This document shows, one piece after another, positions 1 to 7,680 of a DNA stretch of 57,949 bases. The DNA lies in the NCBI GenBank assembly GCA_009773735.1, contig WSYG01000002.1, forward strand, positions 1 through 57,949, in the 5' to 3' direction. Source of the stretch: Erysipelotrichaceae bacterium. GTDB lineage: Bacteria > Bacillota_I > Bacilli_A > Erysipelotrichales > Erysipelotrichaceae. Within the stretch, counting starts at the first letter, position 1; the number at the start of each line of letters is the position of its first letter. The translations under genes were made by a program, and so were the position numbers. The notes beneath the pieces were generated by a model. It did not search any database. It saw nothing but the letters and a program-made list of their open reading frames with translations, and was not told where the DNA came from.

Positions 1-39
1 GAAAAGAAACAGGCAATCGATGCCATTAAAAACAGTTAG
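1..39 (+). CDS. 3' end of an upstream DUF1430-type exporter permease (partial)
   Basis: Only the last 12 codons and the TAG stop are inside the window. The encoded tail (EKKQAIDAIKNS) matches the last residues of the complete permease at 1067-3097 (EKKQAIDAIKNN). This shows that a second copy of the permease lies just upstream. It sits 8 bases before the ATPase gene, as expected for a permease-ATPase operon. Confidence 0.75.
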   Translation, partial: EKKQAIDAIKNS

Positions 40-47
40 GGAACTCT

Positions 48-677
48 ATGAAAATCATTAAAGTTGAAAAGTTAAACAAATCGTTTGGAAACCAGCATGT
101 CTTAAAAGACTTATCCTTTGAAGTAGAAACCAATGAAATGATTGCCTTGATGGGCAAATCGGGAACAGGGAAGTCGACTCTACTCAATATCTTAGGATTA
201 CTCGATAAACCAGACAGCGGTGATTATATCTTATTTGAACACAAAAATATCAAACCCTTTTCACCCAAAGCAACCAAGATGTTAAGAGAAAAAATCGGAT
301 TTCTTTTTCAGAACTTTGCGTTAATTGATAGTAAAGATGTTTACTACAATTTAAATCTAGCATTAAAGAATCGTCATAAAGTGAATCATGAGGAAGTTAT
401 CGCCAAAGTCTTAGAAACCGTAGGATTACCAGGTTTTGAAACCAAAAGGATCTATCAATGTTCCGGTGGGGAACAGCAGCGTATCGCGGTCGCAAGGCTT
501 CTGTTGAAACCTTGTGAGCTGATTCTGGCAGATGAACCTACAGGGAGTTTGGACCATCAAAATCGAGATGAGATCATAGAGCTTCTCAAAATACTAAAAG
601 CTCAAGGAAAGACGATCGTTGTTGTAACTCATGATGAAGCAGTTGCTATCCATTGTAATCGGACCATACATTTATAA
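48..677 (+). CDS. ABC transporter ATPase, lactococcin-972-type bacteriocin export group
   Basis: This 209-residue protein is a stand-alone ABC ATPase. It has a Walker A (GKSGTGKST, residues 36-44), a Q-loop (Q88), a signature (CSGGEQ, 138-143), a Walker B with catalytic glutamate (ILADEP, 159-164) and an H-loop His195, so it should hydrolyse ATP. The [10 protein letters not shown] stretch is typical of the group paired with DUF1430 permeases in lactococcin-972-like export and immunity loci. The start follows an AGGGA site by six bases and lies 8 bases after the upstream permease stop, so the two are probably co-transcribed. Substrate is inferred from family; no precursor peptide is visible. 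Confidence 0.85.
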   Translation: MKIIKVEKLNKSFGNQHVLKDLSFEVETNEMIALMGKSGTGKSTLLNILGLLDKPDSGDYILFEHKNIKPFSPKATKMLREKIGFLFQNFALIDSKDVYYNLNLALKNRHKVNHEEVIAKVLETVGLPGFETKRIYQCSGGEQQRIAVARLLLKPCELILADEPTGSLDHQNRDEIIELLKILKAQGKTIVVVTHDEAVAIHCNRTIHL

Positions 678-1066
678 TTTTATGATTATTTTATAAGATT
701 ATTCTTGAGTTATAAAATTGCAGAGTTACTCTAGAACAATATATGTATTGATTTCTTTCCAATTTAGGAGAAGAAATCATTCTCTGTCTATACAAAATGC
801 TAAAGTCGATTAAAACTGGAAAAAATGGTACGATTCATTAAAGGCTGGAAGGTAAGGTAAAAGAGGGGAAAAGAAAAAATAGAATTTCATCTTCTGCTAC
901 ATTGGATATATTCATATGCACAATTATTGGAACTTTTCTATTTGTTATCTCATTTTTGCATAGTCATAGACTAATAACGGGTATTTTGCATTGGATAGAG
1001 TGTGGACAGTTCCGAATATATCGACCATAATGGAAATGTCAACAAACTGTTTACGTAAGGCTAAAA
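678..1066 (+). other. 389-bp intergenic stretch with no supported gene
   Basis: AT-rich spacer between the exporter ATPase and the second permease. Lactococcin-972-type loci often carry the secreted precursor gene directly before the permease. Here every frame is broken by stops: the ATG at about 797 opens only 14 codons, and the hydrophobic run near 910-960 has no start with a ribosome site. It may be a decayed gene, but that cannot be shown from this sequence. Confidence 0.5.
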
Positions 1067-3097
1067 ATGAACAGAAAAACAATACTGGTAACCTTTGTAC
1101 TTTCTTTCTCATTGAGTTTCTTTGCACTCAATGTTTTCAACAGGGGATTATGGCGACAAATCTATGATCCTTATCCTGAATCATCCACAACTATTCACAT
1201 AAATTATACAATGGATATTTCCACAGGTCAGTTGATTGAAAAACTTTATGAAGGGTCACAACGTTACAATGTGACTGTTTCAAAAGGATATATCACAGAC
1301 GGACATCTTGATAAGTATGTCATTTCCAACGATTATGATGCCTACTTTTCGCCATTTCCACTGATCAACAAACTTAATGTTAGCATGAATGACAATACAA
1401 CAGATATTCACTATACAACTGATGCAAACGATCCATTGAGTTCTGGTTTGTTCTATACGGTATTTCCTAGTGGGATGAAGTCAATCACATATCATAATTT
1501 TTACAAAATCACCAGCGGAGAAGTTAACCCATTTGGCTATCTACATGTTTCTGAAGGCGAAGAGGTGAATCGATTCCAGTTTATAAAGTTTCTCCAAGAA
1601 AGTTTTCCTGAACGTGTATCAGTTCCGGATATATCATCGGACAATGTCATTGATGAGACACCGAAGCTGTCGGTTATGTTTGTTTCCTCAACACTTTTTT
1701 TGTTGATCCTATTAATGGAAGTCTCCAAAAACATGAAAGAGATATCGTTAAGAAAAGCCTTTGGTGAGCCGTTTACTAAAATAGAATTTGAACTTTTCAA
1801 ATCGTTTATCTTTTCGATTTTTAGTATCTCATTATTAACTTTTATATTTTCATATGCTGTTTTAATCAAGACGATCAATTCCTTTACGATCGAGTTTGTA
1901 TGGATGCTTATACAGAATTTCATACTGGTTATCCTCATCACACTTATACTCATTGTTTTTATCGGAGCAATACTTTACTTTGTATCACCGATTGGCATTA
2001 TAAAAAACAGAAACTTTAATAAGTCTCTGTATCGTTTCAACTTCATGATAAAGATCGTTTTCGTAGTGATCCTTTTTCCGGAATTTCTAGTGTTTACCAA
2101 AAATATTGTGGTCCAATCTAAGAACCTCATTGACTATACTCAGGCAAAAGAGGATCTGCTTTCGGTTGTAAAATTACGTGGGTTTAATTCCGCGGCGCAA
2201 ACCGGAGGCGGTGGTTTGGCTGAAGGAATCCAATTTAGTTCTAAAATACTCGCCTATCAAAAAGAGAATGGGGCAACATACATTAACTATGCGATTGCTA
2301 ATATCCCAGACAATGTTTATCCGGATAATAATGATTATAGCAAGTACATATACGTTGAAATTACTGCAGATTATTCGACATACTTATCGCCAGAAATCCA
2401 AGAAATCATAGAGCAAAATAAAGATCAGACTTTTGTGCTGGTCAACAAAAATACACTAAAAAATATTAAATACTCAATTAAAGATGTTTGTGCAAACTGC
2501 ATGGTTATCCAAACTAATGAAACTTATCGACTCTTAAGTTATCAGTCACAAACATCATCATACCTCTACAATCCAGTTTTGATCATTCATCCAGATTTAA
2601 GTCATGCTAAAAATGTAAATATAGGAAATATGTATTTCATAATGCCTAACCCCGAGAAAGCTGAAGAAATGATGAATCAAGCAACTGATTATTTCAATAA
2701 AGGTGTTGTATTTACAAATGACAACAATACTATTGAAAATATAATTACTTCAATGAAAATTCAATGGTATTACACCTTTATCGTTTTTATTGAAGGGTTG
2801 TTTGTTTTATATTTAGTGACTGGTCATGGAGTTACAGTCCTCTATGAACTTAATAAGAAAGAAATTGCTATTCACTATTTTTCCGGATATTCATTTCTAC
2901 AGAGAAGTTCATATATTGTATTTCAGGACACAATATTGTTCGCTTTGCTTTGGTTTTACTTAAGTACTAAAAAATACAACTTATTTGAATCTTTTGGTTA
3001 TGCTTCTTTAGTCATGTGTATAAACCTAGTCTTCGCCTCGATACATTTGCTTAGGCACGAAAAGAAACAAGCGATTGACGCCATTAAAAACAATTAA
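1067..3097 (+). CDS. DUF1430-type bacteriocin-associated integral membrane protein (exporter permease)
   Basis: This 676-residue membrane protein has an N-terminal membrane segment (about 5-25) and an extracytoplasmic domain to about residue 200. A block of four helices follows (about 205-345), then a second large outside domain (about 350-570) and three C-terminal helices. That plan fits the 650-700-residue DUF1430 family that partners the ATPase type at 48-677. The start is the first ATG after an in-frame stop, with a weak TAAGG site. Its C-terminus is nearly identical to the fragment at 1-39, so it is the second copy of a duplicated permease. The ATPase that should follow is a stub, so this copy may borrow the ATPase at 48-677. 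The transported substrate is not determined. Confidence 0.7.
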   Translation: MNRKTILVTFVLSFSLSFFALNVFNRGLWRQIYDPYPESSTTIHINYTMDISTGQLIEKLYEGSQRYNVTVSKGYITDGHLDKYVISNDYDAYFSPFPLINKLNVSMNDNTTDIHYTTDANDPLSSGLFYTVFPSGMKSITYHNFYKITSGEVNPFGYLHVSEGEEVNRFQFIKFLQESFPERVSVPDISSDNVIDETPKLSVMFVSSTLFLLILLMEVSKNMKEISLRKAFGEPFTKIEFELFKSFIFSIFSISLLTFIFSYAVLIKTINSFTIEFVWMLIQNFILVILITLILIVFIGAILYFVSPIGIIKNRNFNKSLYRFNFMIKIVFVVILFPEFLVFTKNIVVQSKNLIDYTQAKEDLLSVVKLRGFNSAAQTGGGGLAEGIQFSSKILAYQKENGATYINYAIANIPDNVYPDNNDYSKYIYVEITADYSTYLSPEIQEIIEQNKDQTFVLVNKNTLKNIKYSIKDVCANCMVIQTNETYRLLSYQSQTSSYLYNPVLIIHPDLSHAKNVNIGNMYFIMPNPEKAEEMMNQATDYFNKGVVFTNDNNTIENIITSMKIQWYYTFIVFIEGLFVLYLVTGHGVTVLYELNKKEIAIHYFSGYSFLQRSSYIVFQDTILFALLWFYLSTKKYNLFESFGYASLVMCINLVFASIHLLRHEKKQAIDAIKNN

Positions 3098-3180
3098 TGA
3101 AATGTATGGAAATCATTAAAGTTGAAAAATTAATCAAATTGTTTGGGAACCAGCATGTCTTAAAAGCTCTGTCTTTCAAT
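3059..3180 (+). repeat. Second copy of the permease-end/ATPase-start junction (first copy at 1-122)
   Basis: Bases 3059-3180 align without gaps to bases 1-122. They cover the permease C-terminus, the short spacer and the first 25 or so ATPase codons. The copies differ mainly by substitutions, and homology stops after the codons for the LSF motif. This is a direct repeat left by tandem duplication of a permease-ATPase unit, followed by loss of the rest of the second ATPase. Confidence 0.8.
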
Positions 3181-3210
3181 ATAACATCATATTGTTACAT
3201 TAACGTATAG
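3106..3210 (+). pseudogene. Truncated exporter ATPase (5' remnant)
   Basis: A 34-codon reading frame begins like the ATPase at 48-677 (EIIKVEKL, then FGNQHVLK) in the same position after the permease stop. It then diverges and ends at a TAG before the Walker A region. It has no nucleotide-binding motif and cannot be a functional ATPase. The following 200 bases hold no recognisable continuation in any frame, so the gene was cut off rather than simply frameshifted. Confidence 0.8.
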
Positions 3211-3382
3211 AAGAAATATTAAACTGTTATGTTTTCAATGGAGACATCTATTTTCTATCCATTATTGTTTAATGATTTATCATTTTCGATAATGAAAAAT
3301 ACGTTTAGTCAAGAATCATGGTGGCAGTACCATATGACACAATACCTTTAAACTTAACTCACTCAAAATAAAGGTTTTTTGA

Positions 3383-3388
3383 TATAAT
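3383..3388 (+). promoter_or_regulatory. -10 box before the PEPCK-like gene
   Basis: A perfect TATAAT lies 24 bases before the ATG at 3413, with a TAGGAG ribosome site between them. No convincing -35 is present at 17 bases. The upstream 200 bases (3211-3382) show nothing else recognisable. Confidence 0.55.
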
Positions 3389-3412
3389 AGTGCAATAGTT
3401 AGGAGAAAACCG

Positions 3413-5110
3413 ATGAAACAAGCCCTTTATATCAAAGACAATACAGCCATCATCAACTTTTCTACATTTTTTGCGCAGACTACAGATGAATTCATCTCTT
3501 CCGATAGTTTTAAGAAAATGATGAGTCATTATGTAACTCTTTTAAAAACAGAAAATAGAGAACGTTATGATTGGTTGACCAAAGGTCAAAGTGAATCAGA
3601 AGCCTTGAATCAATTGGTGAAGGTCTTAAAGCTATTGTTGGTACTTGATGTCGAAGAGGTTCAACATCCCTTGCTCAGTGACCGCAATCGCTTCAACGCC
3701 ATGATTGAAGATTGGTACAACAGTTGGAGACAACTTCAACGCTGTTCCGTCATCAAGATCTCTTCTTCTCACTCCGGTCAAGTCAATAACTTCATCGAAG
3801 CCGATACTAAATTCAATGCTTTGATCCTAGCTGTTTATCGTGGGATCCAAGAAAAAATACAAGGTCATAAAAACCGTGTGTATCGTCAACTTCAAGCCGG
3901 AACCAACGCATCGATGGTGCTTAAAGATGTTAGATGGCCTATCTTTGAAGGCTATGAAGCTTTAAAAGGTATCCCATTTGTCGATTCGATGTTGATTCGG
4001 GCACCTTTACTGCTTCATCCCAGAAGTTCAAAACGGGTAGGTTCATTTGAGCCTGTTTTGGTCAATCCTTTTAATGGGTTAACACTAGATCGTGAAGAAT
4101 GGTTTTGTTATCCCGCAAAAGTAGGCAGTTTACTGATCTTGATCTATGTCCATATCGATTTTACTTTCTCTGGGATCACCAACGCCAATCTCTTTGAATT
4201 GGCCAGTGATGAAGAAGTTCTGAAATCTAAACCTGATGGGATCGTCTTGTTTGGACTCAAAGATAAATCGGATGAATGCACTTATACCTATGATGAAAAG
4301 AATAAAATGTGGGTCGGTAAAGTCCCTTATCAAACTCGAATCGAATACTTTGGTTATATGAAGAAAATGGTCTTGACCATTCATAATGTGATCATGATGA
4401 AGAATGGTTGGTTACCGATTCATGGATCCATGATCAATGTCAATTTCAAAGGTGGACGAAAAGTAGGGGTCGTCTTTATGGGAGACAGTGGAGCTGGCAA
4501 ATCAGAGACCATAGAAGCGATTCAAATGTGTGGCCATGAAGATCTAGTATCGATGGATGTCATTTTTGATGATATGGGTTCATTCCATGTTGAAGATGGT
4601 CAATTGGTGGCCCAAGGCACTGAAATTGGTGCTTTTATAAGATTGGACGATCTTGATAAAGGATCGCCGTATAAAACGATGGATCGCTCCATCTTTATGA
4701 ATCCAGAATCTACAGTCAACGCAAGAGTCGTTATTCCTGTCAATACGTATAAAGAAATCGTAAAGAATCATAAAGTCGATTACTTCCTATATGCCAATAA
4801 CTATGTCGAAAAGACGGGGTTATTGATCGCTGAACATGCAGCTGATCTTAAGCAAGTGTTCATAGAAGGCAAGCGTATGGCCATTGCGACAACCCATGAG
4901 ACTGGATTATCGACCACTTATTTTGCCAATCCTTTTGGACCCATGCAAAATCAAGCCCTCTGTGATCCACTCATCGAACATTACTTCAAAGTCCTCGATG
5001 AAACACACGTCAAGACAGGAGAAGTTTATACAGGTTTAGGACTAAAAGAAAAGGTGGATAACCACCTCGAATTGACAGCACAAGCTGTATTAAATCTTAT
5101 CCACGACTAA
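3413..5110 (+). CDS. PEPCK/HPr-kinase-like P-loop protein
   Basis: A 565-residue soluble protein with a poorly conserved N-terminal half and a C-terminal kinase-like domain. The P-loop GDSGAGKSE (about 357-365) follows an HGSMINV strand. An acidic SMDVIFDD motif (about 380-388) comes next, as in the nucleotide and metal sites of ATP-dependent phosphoenolpyruvate carboxykinases and HPr kinase. It lacks several hallmark segments of classical PckA, so the reaction cannot be assigned with confidence. It is preceded by its own -10 box and an AGGAG site. Its stop overlaps the stop of the convergent HAD gene by four bases. It could be a carboxykinase paralogue or a kinase of another small molecule or protein. 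Confidence 0.55.
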   Translation: MKQALYIKDNTAIINFSTFFAQTTDEFISSDSFKKMMSHYVTLLKTENRERYDWLTKGQSESEALNQLVKVLKLLLVLDVEEVQHPLLSDRNRFNAMIEDWYNSWRQLQRCSVIKISSSHSGQVNNFIEADTKFNALILAVYRGIQEKIQGHKNRVYRQLQAGTNASMVLKDVRWPIFEGYEALKGIPFVDSMLIRAPLLLHPRSSKRVGSFEPVLVNPFNGLTLDREEWFCYPAKVGSLLILIYVHIDFTFSGITNANLFELASDEEVLKSKPDGIVLFGLKDKSDECTYTYDEKNKMWVGKVPYQTRIEYFGYMKKMVLTIHNVIMMKNGWLPIHGSMINVNFKGGRKVGVVFMGDSGAGKSETIEAIQMCGHEDLVSMDVIFDDMGSFHVEDGQLVAQGTEIGAFIRLDDLDKGSPYKTMDRSIFMNPESTVNARVVIPVNTYKEIVKNHKVDYFLYANNYVEKTGLLIAEHAADLKQVFIEGKRMAIATTHETGLSTTYFANPFGPMQNQALCDPLIEHYFKVLDETHVKTGEVYTGLGLKEKVDNHLELTAQAVLNLIHD

Positions 5111-5892
5111 TCTACCATATAGCCCAATCGACTCAGAATCTTAGCGACGCCATCTTGATCGACATCTTCTGTAACATAATGGGCTATTTTTTTAATGGGT
5201 TCTAAAGCATTGCCCATGGCCACACTGATGGGAGCATGTTGCAACATTTCCAGATCGTTCATCGAATCACCAAAGGCAATATAATAATCTGAATAGCCAT
5301 GAGTCAATAATACATCAACGATACTACTGTGTTTAGATACACCAGCTTTCATAACATCGACAGAGGTTGTCATCGTTTCTTTGATGCTTAGTTCAGTTAA
5401 ATCGCTAAAGAGTGACCAATCAAAACCTTCTTTTTCGTAAAGGGTGATCTTATCGATGGGTTCATTTTCATACTGTTTTACTTTCGGAATCGGTTCTCGA
5501 TAGTAGGCATGAGAAGTTAAAACATAGGAATTGGGTTCTTCACTCATCATGTCACCTTCAGGACCACCTAGGAAGACAGGAATATGATGTTCTTTAGCAC
5601 GTTTAACTAAAGCATGGATCGTTGTTGGATCGACAAAGTGATGACGGATCACTTTAAGATTCTCATCGAGTATGATATGACCATTGCCTAAGATCACAAA
5701 TTTCCATTTGACTAAATTGTCCAAACGAAGTTCAGAAAACATATGCCGATCTCGTCCAGTTGCGATACATATCGCATAACCCTGATCTGCTAACTTATTT
5801 AAAGCAAGAACAGCAGACTGTGGGACTTGATGGGTACTAGTATCCAGTAAGGTTCCATCGATATCAAAAAAGAGGGCATTTGGCAAGTTCAT
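5107..5892 (-). CDS. Cof-type HAD-superfamily phosphatase
   Basis: A 261-residue protein with the HAD catalytic motif DIDGTLLD near the N-terminus (nucleophile and acid aspartates), motif II in CIATGRD, and motif III/IV GDSMNDLEML near residue 215. The large cap between them is of the Cof (type IIB) class, which dephosphorylates sugar phosphates, nucleotides or pyridoxal phosphate. The exact substrate is not readable. It is divergent from a second Cof-type gene at 5949 and may share substrates with it. The start has no Shine-Dalgarno; an extended -10 (TGT-TATAAT) ends exactly six bases before the ATG, implying a leaderless mRNA. Confidence 0.85.
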   Translation of the reverse strand: MNLPNALFFDIDGTLLDTSTHQVPQSAVLALNKLADQGYAICIATGRDRHMFSELRLDNLVKWKFVILGNGHIILDENLKVIRHHFVDPTTIHALVKRAKEHHIPVFLGGPEGDMMSEEPNSYVLTSHAYYREPIPKVKQYENEPIDKITLYEKEGFDWSLFSDLTELSIKETMTTSVDVMKAGVSKHSSIVDVLLTHGYSDYYIAFGDSMNDLEMLQHAPISVAMGNALEPIKKIAHYVTEDVDQDGVAKILSRLGYMVD

Positions 5893-5898
5893 GAATTC

Positions 5899-5907
5899 AT
5901 TATAACA
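5899..5907 (-). promoter_or_regulatory. Extended -10 promoter, leaderless, for the HAD gene at 5107-5892
   Basis: On the minus strand TGT-TATAAT is followed by GAATTC and then the ATG. Transcription starting about seven bases after the hexamer would begin at the start codon. No ribosome site lies between. There is no good -35, as is common for extended -10 promoters. Confidence 0.6.
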
Positions 5908-5913
5908 AAGCTG

Positions 5914-5942
5914 TTCACTTGAAAGGACTTTAATGATAGAAT
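5914..5942 (+). promoter_or_regulatory. Promoter, leaderless, for the HAD gene at 5949
   Basis: TTCACT (5914-5919), a 17-base spacer ending in TGA, then TAGAAT (5937-5942). Six bases later comes the ATG at 5949, so the transcript should start at or next to the start codon. It overlaps the back-to-back promoter of the divergent HAD gene. Confidence 0.6.
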
Positions 5943-5948
5943 ACTTTC

Positions 5949-6761
5949 ATGATTAAACTTTTCGTATGTGATGTTGACAATACTTTGTTGACCCATCAAG
6001 TAGGAATACCTCAAGAAAATATCGACGCCATTTTAACGTTACAAGAAAATGGCATCATCGTTGCCTTAGCCAGTGGCAGAATTATTCCAGGCATGATCGA
6101 CTTGGCCAATCGTCTTCAACTTAAAAGATATGGAGGATATTTGGTGGCTTCCAATGGGGCAACCGTTATCTCACTTAAAGATGATAAAGTCTTGTTGGAT
6201 GAAAGAATCTCGCTTGATAAACTAAAAGAAATCACAGAAACAGCCAAATATTTGGGCATATATACCCATGTCCAACAAGGGGATGACCTCTATTATACGC
6301 AAGAAAATGAAGTTTTGAGATACAATCGAGACGTGGTTGGTTTACACGTCAAGAAACATGAAGACATGACTTCAGCTCTTTTTGAAGCAGCCCCAAAAGT
6401 GGAAATAACCAGTTGGTTTCAAAGCGATAAGAAGCCTTTTGATGAATTCGTTAAACGCTATGAAAACGAATATACCATGATTCGTGGACATCGTAATTTC
6501 ATTGACCTAACTCCTTTAAATGTGACCAAAGCCACTGGAGTTGCGGTCATCATGAAGAAACATGGTTTAATAGCAAGTGAAGTCGCAGCCATAGGAGATG
6601 GTGAAAATGATCGACATATGCTTAAAGCAGCTGGATTATCTGCTACTTTAGCCAATGCAGATGTATCACTTCAATCTGAAGTTGATCATGTGGTTGCCTC
6701 TGTTGAACAAGCAGGACTATCTCATTTTGCCCATCTTGTATTAGCAAAGAATGCAAATTGA
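5949..6761 (+). CDS. Cof-type HAD-superfamily phosphatase
   Basis: A 270-residue protein with motif I DVDNTLLT at residues 7-14, motif II in LASGR, and motif III/IV GDGENDRHML near 217. Motif I has Asn where most members have Gly (DxDxT is intact, so catalysis should be retained). The cap domain is of the Cof type. The paralogue at 5107-5892 is divergent. The substrate is probably a phosphorylated sugar or cofactor. There is no Shine-Dalgarno before the ATG, only the extended -10 six bases upstream. Confidence 0.85.
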   Translation: MIKLFVCDVDNTLLTHQVGIPQENIDAILTLQENGIIVALASGRIIPGMIDLANRLQLKRYGGYLVASNGATVISLKDDKVLLDERISLDKLKEITETAKYLGIYTHVQQGDDLYYTQENEVLRYNRDVVGLHVKKHEDMTSALFEAAPKVEITSWFQSDKKPFDEFVKRYENEYTMIRGHRNFIDLTPLNVTKATGVAVIMKKHGLIASEVAAIGDGENDRHMLKAAGLSATLANADVSLQSEVDHVVASVEQAGLSHFAHLVLAKNAN

Positions 6762-6793
6762 TGATTGATCTAGAGAGCATCGAAATGTTTTTT

Positions 6794-7618
6794 TTATTTC
6801 TTTAATGTAATAACAACCAACTCAGGTCCATTAAACAATCGTAAAGGTAAGACACTTTCTCCTAAACCTCGACTGATGATCATGGTGGTTGTGTCTTTTG
6901 AAAATGATCCTGCTGTATATTTAGGTAAAATTCCTTCATTAGGGGTATATAGTCCTTGGCCAAAGAATCGCCATTGACCTCCGTGTGCATGTCCGACCAA
7001 TACCACATCAACACCAAGTCTTACATAATCATCAAAATTATTGGGATGATGAGCCAAGAGTAAGTTAAAAAGATTCGGAATGACTTTATCACTTACATAT
7101 ATTCCACGATCTTCAACAAAAAACCTTTCTTTTAGTCCAATCAGATTGATTGAGCTGTCTTGTTTGGTGATCAACAGTGATTCATCTTCCAACACAAGGC
7201 CACCCGCATCGATCATGGCTTGTTTTTGTATGGGGTAAGTCTTTATTCTGGCATCATGATTCCCATCGACGATGATCACAGGAGCGATCTTGAGGGCTTC
7301 TTTGATCAACACCAATGAATGGTCATACTTAGGGTCCCAACTGCCTACCATATCCCCAGTTAAAACAATCAAATCTGGATTTTGAGTTTTAATGGCTTGA
7401 ATGAGTCTTTCTTGATTTTTCCCAAACGATTTATTATGAAGATCTGAGACTTGGACGATCACATAACCATCAAAAGCTTCTGAGATCTTTGTTGAAGTTA
7501 TCTCATAAGATGTAATCGTAATCTTTGAATTTGGGATTGTACCAACGATTAAAATTCCTGAAATAAGTAAGGCGACAATGATCCAGACTAAGGTAAAATA
7601 ATTGAATTGAAATTGCAT
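6794..7618 (-). CDS. Membrane-anchored calcineurin-like metallophosphatase (YkuE-like)
   Basis: A 274-residue protein that begins with one hydrophobic anchor (about 8-28) and continues with the metal-binding motifs of metallophosphoesterases in order: SDLHN, TGDMVG, GNHD and GHAHGGQ. The active site should face outside the membrane. Homologues act on phosphate esters, in some cases lipid or UDP-sugar substrates; the target here is unknown. The start is preceded by GGGGA. A TAGAAT lies nine bases upstream, so any leader is very short. The next gene upstream on this strand is a sugar symporter, 62 bases away. Confidence 0.8.
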   Translation of the reverse strand: MQFQFNYFTLVWIIVALLISGILIVGTIPNSKITITSYEITSTKISEAFDGYVIVQVSDLHNKSFGKNQERLIQAIKTQNPDLIVLTGDMVGSWDPKYDHSLVLIKEALKIAPVIIVDGNHDARIKTYPIQKQAMIDAGGLVLEDESLLITKQDSSINLIGLKERFFVEDRGIYVSDKVIPNLFNLLLAHHPNNFDDYVRLGVDVVLVGHAHGGQWRFFGQGLYTPNEGILPKYTAGSFSKDTTTMIISRGLGESVLPLRLFNGPELVVITLKK

Positions 7619-7680
7619 AATGTCCCCATTCTAAAAAGATAATATCGAAGAATTCTATTTTTATTGTGTGAGATTTAATC

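Noticed and set aside
945-1127. Minus-strand frame of 60 codons in the exporter spacer
   Set aside because: It overlaps the start of the permease gene and has no ribosome site or family resemblance.
6762-6793. T-run between the HAD and metallophosphatase genes as a terminator
   Set aside because: The T-run is long, but the preceding sequence does not form a convincing stem.
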